Source: Talaromyces rugulosus (Eukaryota; Ascomycota; Eurotiomycetes; Eurotiales; Trichocomaceae). Taken from it: a DNA stretch of 64,000 bases. The notes under the pieces were generated by a model that was not told the origin of the DNA, made no database searches, and saw only the letters and a program-made list of their open reading frames with translations. Made by a program: the position numbers and the translations under genes. How positions within the stretch are numbered: position 1 is the first letter of the stretch; each line of letters begins with the position of its first letter. Location: NCBI RefSeq assembly GCF_013368755.1, contig NC_049563.1, positions 5,704,001 through 5,768,000 on the forward strand, given 5' to 3'. Positions 11,831 to 22,879 of the stretch are shown here, piece after piece.

Positions 11831-14206
11831 CTTTACTAATGTCGTAGTACTGGAAAACAATATAGCACTAGCTTGTTCAGAATATTATTGATCTCCCAGG
11901 AAATTATGATGCCTTTATATTCTAGAGATTGAGACTGTAGCTTCAAATGCCAAGACTTTTTGCTTCCCATTGTATCCGCTAATCAAAATAGGAAAATGCC
12001 CTAAGAAAAATATTAAACTACGTTATATGGCAATTTTGTCTTTTGTTGAGGGAGGTCTCTTAAAACATCTACTAACTCGGAGAGGAAGTGTCAGCCGACT
12101 AGGGTCTACTTTTTGGTTTATTGGTAAAACGTCTTATCCTAAATGGTGCCGGATATCCAACCAATAACGTTCCATGAATAACTTTATGAGGTAAGATTCG
12201 GTAACATCTCCACCGGAAAGCCGATCCCATGTTGTAGTGGCACCTAGTATAGATGTGCCGACAATTGGCCGAGGGGGCGGGGACGACACTGTGGTGTGGT
12301 ATCAATGTGAGCTTGGTTACAGCGTGACTAAAAAGGAAACCATTGGTAGGTATTAGTCGCTAGTAATCATTTATGGGTGACATATTTTTGCTAAAGTAGC
12401 CTGGCTTCGGATGCTCGCTGGGCCAACTTCGATGAAAATCTTTACTGATGTAGTGAAACCGGGCTTATTTGCCGATTTAGTGTTTTAAAACACTTAATAT
12501 ATCATTATATGTCTCACCCACAACCTGCTATTAGCTTCGGAGATTTCATGAGTCGTTCTCTTGCTAGAAATTGTATTAAAATTTTTATTTTCTGCAGTCA
12601 TGATCTTTACATGGATAAAGTCAACGATTTCTCCTAATATGTATTGTTAGGGGACGAATGAATGGTAAATGAATTACTTAGATGTATTGCTAAAGAAGAA
12701 GCCAGCCACCATTGATTCAAGGATCTCAGTACTGTAGCGTTAGTCTTCATTAATTTATTAATCTCTTCCAAGCTTGTTATCTGGGAAAGTATACGTGCAG
12801 CCAAAGAGGACCCTGTCACCAACACCGGTTAAAAACATGAGAACTGAATATATAATATGGGTGATGGCTCTGGTACGGCAGACCTACTACCAAATGGCAA
12901 CAATGTCCTCCCATCGGTAATGGACAAATAGGGCAGTAGTTATCTCAGACACCGCGAGCGAAGTATGGTCGTTGAACAATGTCACCTTCTGGTCCGGTCG
13001 GTGGTTTGACGCCTAGCACGATAACGAATATGGCGGCCAAGAGGCCTTGGGCAAGATCAGGAAGAAATACTTTGCCAACGGTTATGAAGAAGGTAAAAAG
13101 TTGCCCGAGAAAGATTTACAGTCTCGGAAAACCAATTATGGCACGAGTATACGTGTCGCTGAAATTCGCCTGGAATATATGGATCAACAGCAGCAAACCA
13201 GCTACCTTTAGACGGGAACTGGACCTAGATGAGCGACAATATCGGCGGTATGCTACAAGAATTACTATAGCTACTCTAGGGAGGTGTTTGTGCCTCATCC
13301 ATATCAGCTACAAGTTGCAAGGCTGAGGACGGGTGCTGGGGGATCTCTACAGCGCTTTCAGTCAAGGGCATAATCGAGAGATTCTTCACATCAACCATTA
13401 GCAGCAGTGGTAGCCAGCTTGCGTTTGAGGCTGAGCTAGATAATAGTAAAGGCCAAAAGAACATTAATCCGCCTACAATGCCAATTTGACTTGACACCAT
13501 TAGGCAATATTTGGGAGAGGTACCCACCTTCGAAGAATTCTAGTATATACTATAGTAGGAAGACTCTATACGTTTATAACACGTTCTGACTGTATTTAGC
13601 TTCTCTTTCCCAATAATTACAACAAAATTATCATGAGAATTACTTATCCTTACTAGGAGGATGTTACATAAATGATCAGATTTGACGTTCCCTTCGATAG
13701 CGAACTGGCCCTTAATGTTGTCACTGTTACTACCTAGGTAGTACCGAGGGTTTCCGCTTCTTGGCTGATAGCTATTTACCATGGTCGTGGGGTCTTCCCC
13801 ATCTGTGTTATAATGGCTTTTTTTGTAGAGGGCCGTACATGCTCATGACAAATAGAACCACGTACGTGTTTCTTCCAAAGTAAACAACGTCAAGTCGCGA
13901 AAAGCTTGAGGAATACCTGTAAATAAAAAGTGCGGTAAAATGCAAACTAATTTCTTAGTAACGGTAACTTCGATACGCCAGAAAATGCACTTAAATTAAC
14001 ACAGTCTATGTTTTGTCCACAGTCAGCTCTTAACGGTCTGTTCTGTGGTTAAAACTGACGTAAACACCATCGGCGGAAATTCCACGTGTTCCCGCCGCTT
14101 GACCCTCATTCCATCCCGCCAACATTTTCCTCGCCTTTACTTAAATAGCTTCAGACTCCTTGGCAATTCGGGCGCAAGAATTCGGTAACGATCATCAACC
14201 ATAATC
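11831..14206. other. Intergenic / decayed, no confident gene
   Basis: The minus strand at 12840-13527 contains hydrophobic, membrane-span-like segments in more than one frame (for example IGIVGGLMFFWPLLL near 13480 and QGLLAAIFVIVLG near 13030). It could be a broken membrane-protein gene, but no family is recognised and no splice model joins the pieces. The last 150 bp before 14207 hold a TTTACTTAAATAG promoter-like stretch ahead of the next gene. Confidence 0.35.
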
Positions 14207-14986
14207 ATGGCGACAAACACGATCGTGGCCTTTGACCTCTATGGCACCCTACTGTCAACAGACTCCATTGCCGAGCAGTTAGGGAAGCATTTCGACGCGG
14301 CTAAAGCGAAGTCCATCTCTACGCTCTGGAGACAGTACCAACTGGAATATACATGGAGACTCAACAGTATGGGTAAGCCAAGACTGTATACCTGCGCTAA
14401 GAGGATCTTTAATGTTTGCCTAGAGTGCTACGAGGACTTCTCGGTTGTCACTAGAAACTCACTCCACCATGCCCTCGCAGAAAAAGGGGAGGAACTAAGA
14501 GATGGTGATATCACCGCTCTGATGGAAGCCTATGACAACCTGTCAACATTCCCTGATGTGAACTCAGCCCTGAACCGAATCGCAACAGATCCCACCCTCC
14601 TAGCTGTGGTGTTCTCCAATGGGTCCAGGACTATGATCTCCAACTCCGTGCTCTGCTCTAGGGACCTAGCCCCGCAAGCCAAAGTCTTCCAGGACTTCAT
14701 CACAGTTGACGAGGTCCGGCGGTATAAGCCATCCCGTACGAGTTATCAGCATCTCGCCGAGAAGGTCGGTAAGCAGCCATCGCAGATGAACGAGGTATGG
14801 CTTATCAGTGGTAACCCATTCGACATCGTTGGAGCACGTAGCATGGGCATGCACGCGATCTGGGTTGATCGTGCCAATAGAGGATGGCAGGATGCTGCTA
14901 TGCCGAATGTGCGGCCCACGGCTATTGTATGTAGCTTGGAGCATATCGTGGACGAGATCAATCGCCAGCGCAACTCATCCCATTGA
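14207..14986 (+). CDS. Haloacid dehalogenase type II-like hydrolase
   Basis: HAD-superfamily hydrolase of about 242 residues after splicing. Motif I is VAFDLYGTLLST with nucleophile Asp10, motif II VVFSNGS, motif III Lys in RRYKPS, motif IV SGNPFDIVGARSMGMHAIWVDR. That order and spacing match L-2-haloacid dehalogenases and their fungal relatives, which hydrolyse C-halogen or phosphate bonds. The frame is open for 259 codons, but 14373-14423 (GTAAGCC...TGCCTAG, 51 bp) is best read as an intron whose length is a multiple of three. Removing it gives the family-like ..NSM-E-CYEDFSVVTR... join. Cytosolic, probably catabolic; exact substrate not predictable. Intact. Confidence 0.88.
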   Translation: MATNTIVAFDLYGTLLSTDSIAEQLGKHFDAAKAKSISTLWRQYQLEYTWRLNSMGKPRLYTCAKRIFNVCLECYEDFSVVTRNSLHHALAEKGEELRDGDITALMEAYDNLSTFPDVNSALNRIATDPTLLAVVFSNGSRTMISNSVLCSRDLAPQAKVFQDFITVDEVRRYKPSRTSYQHLAEKVGKQPSQMNEVWLISGNPFDIVGARSMGMHAIWVDRANRGWQDAAMPNVRPTAIVCSLEHIVDEINRQRNSSH

Positions 14987-15513
14987 AAGGATAGGAGATA
15001 AGGTAATTGTAGTGACTCCGTGGTGCCTATCGGTATGCGCCACACTTCACCCGGTGTCCTACTTTTAGGAGGTTTCGCCATAACCACAAAACCTAAACTG
15101 AAATCGTATGGGCTTTGCGGGTTGGTAGACAGTGTAAATGTCAGATAGCCCGTGAAAATATAATGTATTGAGCTATGGAGCCACTACTGAGACGAGGAAA
15201 TTTGTACCAACGTATTTGCCCCTTTTTGGGAAGAAACTCAACTAAAATCCCCATGGCGACTAAACAAGCATTGTGAGGTGTTAAAAGTTTGGTGATATTG
15301 TACATAAGAGGCCAATCCTGACATGGTCCTGAATTATTAAGCATAACAAGACGTAGAGAGGTTACACTTAATTACTCTGCGCTTATGATAATAAGTTTGT
15401 TTTGCTTTGTTTTGTTTTTACGTATGTTAACTATACTTCATTGAACCGTGGTAAAAAAAAGATTGCCCAACAGAGTGCTAATTACTATAGACAACAATAA
15501 AACGGCCGCGTTA

Positions 15514-16245
15514 TCAACTTTGTTTGACAAACTTGGTAGAATAATCTGAAGCTCGTTTTTTCAGCACCTCAAGCAGCTTTTCATACCGATCGAATGGACC
15601 GCCGGGGATATTTTTGATATGCACAAGCTTTCCTTTCCTCGTCCACCCTTTCCCACTGCCAAACTTTCTCTCTCGTCCCCCTTCTATACGCGATTCCTCC
15701 TTGGCGATTTCCTTTAATATTAAACTAACTGCCAAATTGGCTGGACTGTATAAGAGCGGATCAGTGATACCCTCGGCTTTGCATTCGTTGTCGAGAGTCT
15801 GAAATTCACGCTCTGGATTTGTGATGGCGGGATCAAAGGAGGATTTGTGCCGGGCAACGTCATCTTCGTCGCCTGAAAGGCAATTTTCTGAGCGTTCCAG
15901 ATGGAGACTCGAGCGCTCTAAATCGACAATAGTCGGCTTTAGGTGAAGGTAACGGTGCAAGAGACACTTGTGAGCTGAAAGCGCAAATTTGGTAGATTTA
16001 ATACTTGATAACGCGATCATATTTTCATGTCGTTGATTTATTGAAGATGGTGAGTCTGTTTGGGAACGGCTATGCGAAAAACGTATGAGAAAATCAAGAT
16101 TGATGCTTGGGTTCCCATTACTAATGTGCGCGTCATAACCACACAATCTGACTATGTTAGTACTGGTACACTTTAATCCATCACAGTTCTTAGTATACTT
16201 TTCACCAAATGAAATTGTCAATTTATAAATATGAAGCTTTTGCAT
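15514..16245 (-). CDS. Hypothetical protein, unrecognised
   Basis: An open frame of 243 codons from an ATG at 16245. The N-terminal third is Cys/Ser-rich and unremarkable. The C-terminal 120 residues look more protein-like, with an acidic run near SGDEDDVARH, a helix-prone basic segment around KEIAKEESRIEGGRERKFG, and a Lys-rich end. No domain, signal peptide or membrane span is seen. The true start may lie further downstream or in another exon. Function unknown. Confidence 0.4.
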   Translation of the reverse strand: MQKLHIYKLTISFGEKYTKNCDGLKCTSTNIVRLCGYDAHISNGNPSINLDFLIRFSHSRSQTDSPSSINQRHENMIALSSIKSTKFALSAHKCLLHRYLHLKPTIVDLERSSLHLERSENCLSGDEDDVARHKSSFDPAITNPEREFQTLDNECKAEGITDPLLYSPANLAVSLILKEIAKEESRIEGGRERKFGSGKGWTRKGKLVHIKNIPGGPFDRYEKLLEVLKKRASDYSTKFVKQS

Positions 16246-16960
16246 TCGGTGACTGCGTACTAGCTTCTACATGTAGACGACTCTATACATGATGGCAAGT
16301 CAGCTGTCTGTAACTTAAGGTGTGAAATAAGTGTAGCTCTGGTCCCGTTCAGACTTTAAGAATATAATTATTTCCCTTAGGCCAGGTATGGCGAGACAGC
16401 CGGTTGTCCTATTACCTTCATGGCAATCTTTTACAGCACCAAGTCGGTAATGGGGATAGAGTCACGATTTATGACTGGTTAACTTCGATTCATTTCGTCA
16501 TGTCACGAGGACCGCTTACCTGACATGGACCCTTGTCTTCGTCCTCATAACCCTCCTAACTCATCATCCTCGTGGTGGGCCTCATCAGTGTAGTCACCCC
16601 TGGGAGCAGAAAATCGATCGATGATGGCAAAATTGCTTCCAATTTCGGCAAGGTAAACTCCCCAAGAGCTTGGGCTGAAATGATACTTCTTGTGACTTAC
16701 CAAATGTGTAGTCCTGGTGAGAGGATATGGAGTTGTTAATGTTTCTTGTTATAGATATGCCTTGTGCAGACGATGGTTACTTTCGTGTGTATGATTTTAT
16801 TTTCAAGCAGATATCGTCATCCATGGGTTATCTTAGCTCGACTTGCTTGTCTGCGTCAAATATCATTATGGGGGGGGAGAAGGGAAAAATTAATAGAAGT
16901 GGTTGCACTCCGAAATTGAACTCTAAGATTCCTGCCTCCTCCTCCTATAACAGGCTTGGA

Positions 16961-17817
16961 TCAAGCCTTTTCATTTGCATACGGGTCATATCCATATATA
17001 TCTTTGTCATTCCCCGCACTCACTGCCATCCGCCCCTTGATGCTCCTTAGCAGCCCTTTCCTCGCATCAATCAACGGACGAGCCCACTTCTCCTGCCAAT
17101 CTACATTGACCTTGTACGTCATCGCGCCTAATCCACTGGGATGATAATTCACGTAGATGTCCTCCCACTTTCCAGCGGGCGCCTGGTAGGTCTCATGCAT
17201 ATTACTGAACATGCAGCCCTCCTCGATCTTCCCCTTGCTCATCACCTCGGTATTCCAATAACTCCAAGCCTCGCGATGCACGCCGCCTTCTTCATGAGAA
17301 AATGCATGCAATCCCTCGTATGTGCGAAAGTATGCCATGATCATGACCTCGTTTCCTGTCACGCGCTCGTTCCCTATGTAGCCACTAGCGTCGAGGAAAC
17401 CGTACCGTTAACTATTGTCGTCGAGGTTCTTCACCATACTTTCAAAGAAGAAGCTAATCTCTCGCATATGTGGGTGAAAAATGCTGAGCGGGTGATTGCA
17501 GCGAGTGGCGAGCTTCATGACGACTATTGGACTTTGCGATAGTGTTGTACTGCCAGGGAACTGCGCGGTGTCTTTCTGTTGACTACGGCGAACATATGTG
17601 GGTTTGAGCGGACGCCGTGCCAGATGAGAAAGTTGTCGACGAGGCAGGAGATGAAGTAGATGATGGTGGGCAGAACGGCAACGCATGAGGGAAGAAATAG
17701 TAGCAACGTAGATTGCAGGAGCGCGCCGAGAAAGATCTAGGTCGGTACTGAGAGAGCGTCACGGACGAACTGTAGCATGGATGGCCAGTCGGGCAATATG
17801 AGGCAAGAGAGTTTCAT
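16961..17817 (-). pseudogene. DUF4188 monooxygenase-like protein, pseudogene
   Basis: The minus strand encodes, in pieces, a DUF4188-family protein (small monooxygenase-like fungal enzymes with an N-terminal membrane segment). From the ATG at 17817: MKLSCLILPDWPSMLQF, a TAG, a hydrophobic span (LPTIIYFISCLVDNFL), IWHGVRSNPHM, a frameshift near 17560, MKLATRCNHPL and MREI.FFFESMV, a TAA just before RYGFLDASGYIGNERV. The frame is then open to the end: AYFRTYEGLHAFSHE, then HETYQAPAGKWEDIYVNYHP, then GRMAVSAGNDKDIYGYDPY. At least two stops and one frameshift make it nonfunctional. The 3' 400 bp remain highly family-like, so inactivation is not ancient. Confidence 0.8.
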
Positions 17818-19329
17818 GTTGGACCTGCATAAACTAGGCTGCCAGTGACGAATTGCGACTGAGGTCTCATTTCGAACGGTGTCAGGGCTGGTGCAAATGC
17901 AGGCATGGCTGAGATCAGGTCGTCGGATTATTTCCAGTTTTACCGGCGAGGGAGAGCGCTTGACTTGTCAAACTGGCCTTGCTTATGCACTTGTTTAGGG
18001 TCTTGACAGAGTGGATATAATCGTTCTTCGGCCAGTCTTCTTGGAAGTTGAATGGTATGGTTATGCAGAAGCAGGTGGTTTTATCGCTTTGATATGCCCG
18101 TAGCTTTATAGTTTTCTCCATCATTCAAATCCGAAAATGGAGATGCTTCAAGGCATCGGCACCAAAAGGACCGAACGACGTGAACGTAGTTAATGCTCCG
18201 GCATACGTACGTTAAGCTATCATCTTATTATGCCCTACATTCTCGTTAGCCACTTTCTTCGTGGGGCCAATCTCGATCTCGCTTTTGAATTGTTGAAGCC
18301 CAACCACCAACCACCTTCGGCGTAGTCGGCGATGCCAAACCTAACCGAAACCACCGATAGGCTCGAAATCCGGAATTTCGGATTCTGCAGGAATGTCAGC
18401 TATTATTATTATAATTATATTTGGTATTAACAGTAGAAAAAAGGAAATCTTTCCGACAATTCCCGCGGCATTTTAGAATTTTGTTCGTTTCATTGGGTTG
18501 TCTACATCTTCTCGAATCACTCGCAGCAACCACAGCTCTTCAGATATAACTCAGACACGTTGCTGTTGTTTAGCTTCACCTACTCGAATTTAGGGCGGTT
18601 TCCAACCAGTTCACGCTGTCTTGTTGATTAGTAATATATGTGAAGTACTCAGTTCTTCAAAACCAAATAGTTATGGATCACTTGAGTTTAGCGCAACTTC
18701 AACTGGCCCAATACACATTGCCAACAACCCATAATGTTCAGTATCCGTAGTGCTACACTGATATGCATGGCTGTATTGATAAGGCTGTATGTATTTCTTA
18801 TGCTTATTTCTTTTATTCTGCTTCATATTCTATGAAGAATGTACTTTTGCTAATGAACTTTTATAGGGGAGAATAGCTCATGTAACACAAAACTTGACGG
18901 AATTAATAAAGGAGTGACTGTAGCGATGCGGAATGACATAGAGTTCATCTGATGTATCTGGTATGACTGCGGGAGAATGTTTTAATCTCTTATAGGCGGG
19001 AGCCTTAACTACCCTTCTGCTAGTATACCAACGGATTCGAATCTACATATATTTACTACATACGACATTCTCCACATATTATATATTATTTACTTACATT
19101 TACACGTCGACCATTGCAAGTAGCCCAGCAACCTCTTGTCGGAGTAAACTGATAGTGTTTTCTCCGAGCGGAGAGAGCTAGTCACGGAATGCGGGGTCTC
19201 TACACCGACAACAACATGGGGAGTTGGGGGCAGAGCAGTAATACAAGGCTTGTAACATTATAAATTCGCTCAACCAGCCCCTAACTCATATTCCGACAAC
19301 AATTAACCTTCTATATCACGCTTGCCAAT
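17818..19329. other. No gene seen
   Basis: About 1.5 kb with one short minus-strand open frame (17915-18124, 69 codons, no motif). 18370-18480 and 19040-19110 are AT-rich. No RNA gene or repeat terminus was recognised. Confidence 0.4.
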
Positions 19330-20661
19330 ATGAAGCTACTGAAAAATTCATAGAATCAATGGATGGTGGTGGCTGTGCTAGATTGCGCCTCTGCTATCGC
19401 TTCCAGCAGCATCAATGATCGTGGTCTTGTTTACGGATCGCCCTATTCGGTGGGCATGGCCGCTGGTCCACTCAACCAGATGGTCCACAATTTGACTGCA
19501 TACACGCGGGCTGCCAACTACAGCGACTTCTCATATGATGAGGTCCACCCAATCGAGCCAGGATCTGTCAATCTCGTGGCTCGTCAGGGCGTGATAGTCA
19601 GTCACTTTGCTGTCGGCAAAAGAAACCTTTATGCGGACGTCAACGGAAATAAACTGCCCTCTTGCCTACAAGAGAGCGCAACAATCGACACTGTTTACGA
19701 CATGGCTAGCCTAACTAAGCTCTTTACCACAGTCGCAACGCTGCGGGAGTTGGATAATGGAAAGCTCAGTCTAAATGCTACCGTTGCCTCTTACCTACCG
19801 GAATTTGCAGTGAATGGGAAAGGGAACATCACAATTCTCGAGCTTCTTACACACACAAGTGGATTCAACTCTGACCCATCACCACCGCTTTTCTCATCCA
19901 AATATACCTCATATCAGGCAGAGATTAACGCAATCCTTACCCAGGAAATCATCAACACTCCCGGTAGCACTTATCTTTACCCAGACCTGAGTTTCATGTC
20001 AATGATGATTGTTTTAGAGTCCATAACAGGCCGGAGTCTTGATCACCTCATTTATGACTTCACCAAACAATTGGGAATGACTTCAACTTTTTTCAATCGC
20101 GGGAACATCGAAGGTCTCACTGATAAGACTCCTATGTACAACCGAACAGCAACCCAAGAATTTCAGATAGCCGTTCTAGGTCCCTTAGAGCCACAACGTT
20201 CGCAACGGGTTCGTGGAACGGTTCATGATGAGAACTCATGGGCTTTGGACGGTGTATCCGGTCATGCAGGATTGTTCTCAACTGTGCATGATACAGCAGC
20301 CCTGTGTCAGATGATTCTTAACAATGAAACGTATTTGGGTAATCGAATTCTGTCCGAAGAAGCTGTGAACCTGATATTCACTAATTTCAATGCCCGATTT
20401 CCGGCTGATGCACATAGTCTTGGTTTTGAGCTAGACCAATACTATATAGCCGGGCCACTGGCCAGCATGTTGACTGCGAGCCACACTGGATTTACAGGAA
20501 CAACATCAGTGATTGATCGCTATTATGATACATTTTGGTTGCATTTTAGCAACCGTGCTCATCCATCACGAGAGTGGTCAAGCAGTAACATTGTACGTGA
20601 AGCAATGGGGTATTGGATTGGTAAGAGTCTTGGAGCGAGTGTCACATTTCCCCCACTATGA
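19330..20661 (+). CDS. Class-C beta-lactamase-fold serine hydrolase
   Basis: The 432-codon frame from the ATG at 19363 holds a full beta-lactamase/transpeptidase-like domain. It has a MASLTKLFT box (S-x-x-K with the nucleophile Ser), LLTHTSGF, YPDLSFM in the Y-x-N/S position, GHAGLFSTVHD and the C-terminal HTGFTG. These enzymes are typically secreted esterases or amidases in fungi. An in-frame ATG at 19330 would give a better signal peptide (MKLLKNS-stop-NQW, then MVVAVLDCASAIA), but TAG at 19351-19353 interrupts it. Either translation begins at 19363 with a short hydrophobic leader, or this is a recent pseudogene. The rest is uninterrupted and single-exon. Confidence 0.82.
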
Positions 20662-20851
20662 AAACACGCCTTCATATCGTGACATTTTGGTATGTAAGAT
20701 CACAGCATCTGTGGCCTAAGTATAAGCTTTCCATCGACCATAGCCAGGGACCTCTCTATACCTAATAAAGCATATTTTCATCCAGTCCAGTGAAAGATCC
20801 ACGATCTGGTAAACCAATCCTAGAAAATAGTTATTATCTTAATGCTGATAA

Positions 20852-22273
20852 TCACACTTTGGCAGAAGAGGGGACGAACCAGGATTCTACTCCTAGACCC
20901 AAGTAGTCCGGATACAACCAGTCTGGGGGGATTGCTGGGTGGGACATATCAAGTGGGGTTTGCGACTGATCTGTAGTTGACGGTTGTAGAATTGTGTCCA
21001 TTGCAGATTGAAGGGCATTCTTAGCTTGACAGAAGAGCTGGTAGTTGCCGTCTCCGGGGTCATGCAAAGCACCCATATGTGCGATTAGCACGGAAAGATT
21101 CTCGATACTATGTCGACGTGATGCTGGATCAAGCTTTACTAGCCCCATACGAGATGATGGTTGCAAAAGATACCAGGCAATAACGCCCGCAGCTGGGAGG
21201 GCACAAGAAGCAACCTAGTTTATTCAAAAGTGAGCGAAAGGTTCATGATATGAGCTTATTTCACTGTAAGACTTACCCTCCACGCCAGAGAGACAAGTCC
21301 AAGGTCAGATAATTGTTCACGCCGCACTAGAGCATTGTTGACCCATTCAAGAAGCTCACTTGCATTGGCAAAAAGCACTCTTGCATTATCAAGGCTGTTT
21401 CTTGACGCCGCCCATTCAATTAAAAATGTGGTATGAAGGTAGAATAGTCTAATCTGATGGAGTATATCGACCTCGTGGCAAGGCCGCCCCTTTTGCCACA
21501 AGTCATGCGTTGGAACCGTGAGGAAAGAAGGAAGATCATTCCATGCTTGGCTAATCTTGGACCTTAGCTCTCTATCACATCTTCATTAGTTTAACAACAT
21601 AATATCACGTTAATCGATAACGTACAGGATGCGCTGAGGTATATCAGAAATACCTCGACCAAGTAACGTTTCTAGTGTATCTTCAAGTATCGTAGACGTG
21701 ATCATGGACCATCGAATAATCAGGCCCACAATGTTCCAGCCGGCTCGATCCAGCTGCTGTAGCTTCTGGTCCAAATCATTCCCTGTCATATAATACGTGT
21801 CCTCGCTAACATCAAGGGGCATATTGGTAAAGCAAAATCGCTTACTGACACGTGGCGGTCGCCCCAAAAAAACAGCAAAACTGATATCAGATCCATAGAT
21901 TCTTGCAAATATTTGCTGGCGGAGATTGATAATGAAAAATGGCAATTTTTGTCTTTCTTTAACAGTCTCATGAAGTCCATCTGCAAATAGCGCGCTAGAT
22001 GCATGATTCAACCGCCTCCAAGCCTTGAAGCCTATGAAGCTTTGATAAGTGTATTGTCTCCAGTTGTTTAGAGAACTTACTTTGATCGCCATAAAATGCA
22101 GAAGCGAGCAGAAAGCTTTCATACAAAAATATCATAGTTACATCATTTAGCGTATCGAGGGAGTCGCAAAAGGCCACGCATTTGTTGCTTAGATGAACCA
22201 ACGTTGTGCGTAGTAATTGGCGTTCCTCTTCTGTTTTGCATATTGCGGACATACCCACAAGGACGAGTTCCAA
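20852..22273 (-). pseudogene. Fungal transcription factor (MHR domain), 5'-truncated
   Basis: Exons on the minus strand: about 22273-22081, 22031-21626, 21571-21277 and 21214-20852. Introns are GT...AG and phases agree, giving about 418 codons. The product matches the fungal-specific transcription factor domain that follows a Zn2Cys6 cluster: GFKAWRRLNHASSALFADGLH, an RIYGSDISFAVFLGRPPR segment, MPLDVSEDTYY, LRSKISQAWNDLP, RLFYLHTTFLIEWAA and SLAWR.. VASCALPAAG. No Zn2Cys6 motif or linker precedes it, and the first in-frame ATG is internal (22252). Homology stops at about 22,250, where an unrelated gene begins on the other strand. Without its DNA-binding half it cannot be a normal regulator. 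Confidence 0.78.
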
Positions 22274-22879
22274 ATCTCATACTCGGATTACTTGAATCGC
22301 AATTGGAATACCGCGACAGCAATGGGATACATCGCGCCCTCGTTGACTCCCTGGAAATCTGGCTATGCATCATTCCGGGTGTACCAGATCGACCCTGTCA
22401 CATTCGGCGTGATGGATTACACGCAGTACATTACGAACGTCAATGACCTTTCGCCCCAAGCGGAACCAGAATGGATCCCCTACTACAGCGCCAAGGCAAA
22501 CTACGGGTCCAAACTCTCTCCACCCGTGGAAGATCCCAACTTCGAGCTCACTCCCGGATTTTGGCACAACGTTACCGAAGCCATGGAGAAAGATCATTCT
22601 GTCTTCTATGATTTCTGGAATAAACGAACTCGTGGGTTTGATCTGACCGCTTGCACGGGTAGTTGCATCAGTAATGAGATTTGCGCGCTACGTGGTGCCG
22701 ATATTCAGTACTCTTGTTATAAGCCAGACTCTGGCATATTTTCGAAGCGGGATGAAACAAAGCCCGTCCCTATTTCGGAAAATCATCTTCACGGGTCAGA
22801 GTGTGATCATTCGGAGGCCGCGTCTCTTTTAGCTAAGATCACAACTCGCCAAAGGCTGGGGAAAAGTCATAGAGACTGA
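22245..22879 (+). pseudogene. Acid sphingomyelinase-like phosphodiesterase, 3' half only
   Basis: The frame starts abruptly at the last metal-binding motif of the calcineurin-like phosphoesterase domain (GHTHKDEFQISYSDY). It continues through TATAMGYIAPSLTPW.SGYASFRVYQIDPVTFGV and YYSAKANYG into the Cys-rich C-terminal domain (LTACTGSCISNEICALR), with a stop at 22877-22879. All upstream metal-binding motifs (DxH, GDxx, GNH) and the signal peptide are missing. The retained half is open and well conserved. It meets the truncated transcription factor head to head, so both genes were cut by one rearrangement (inference). Confidence 0.82.
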
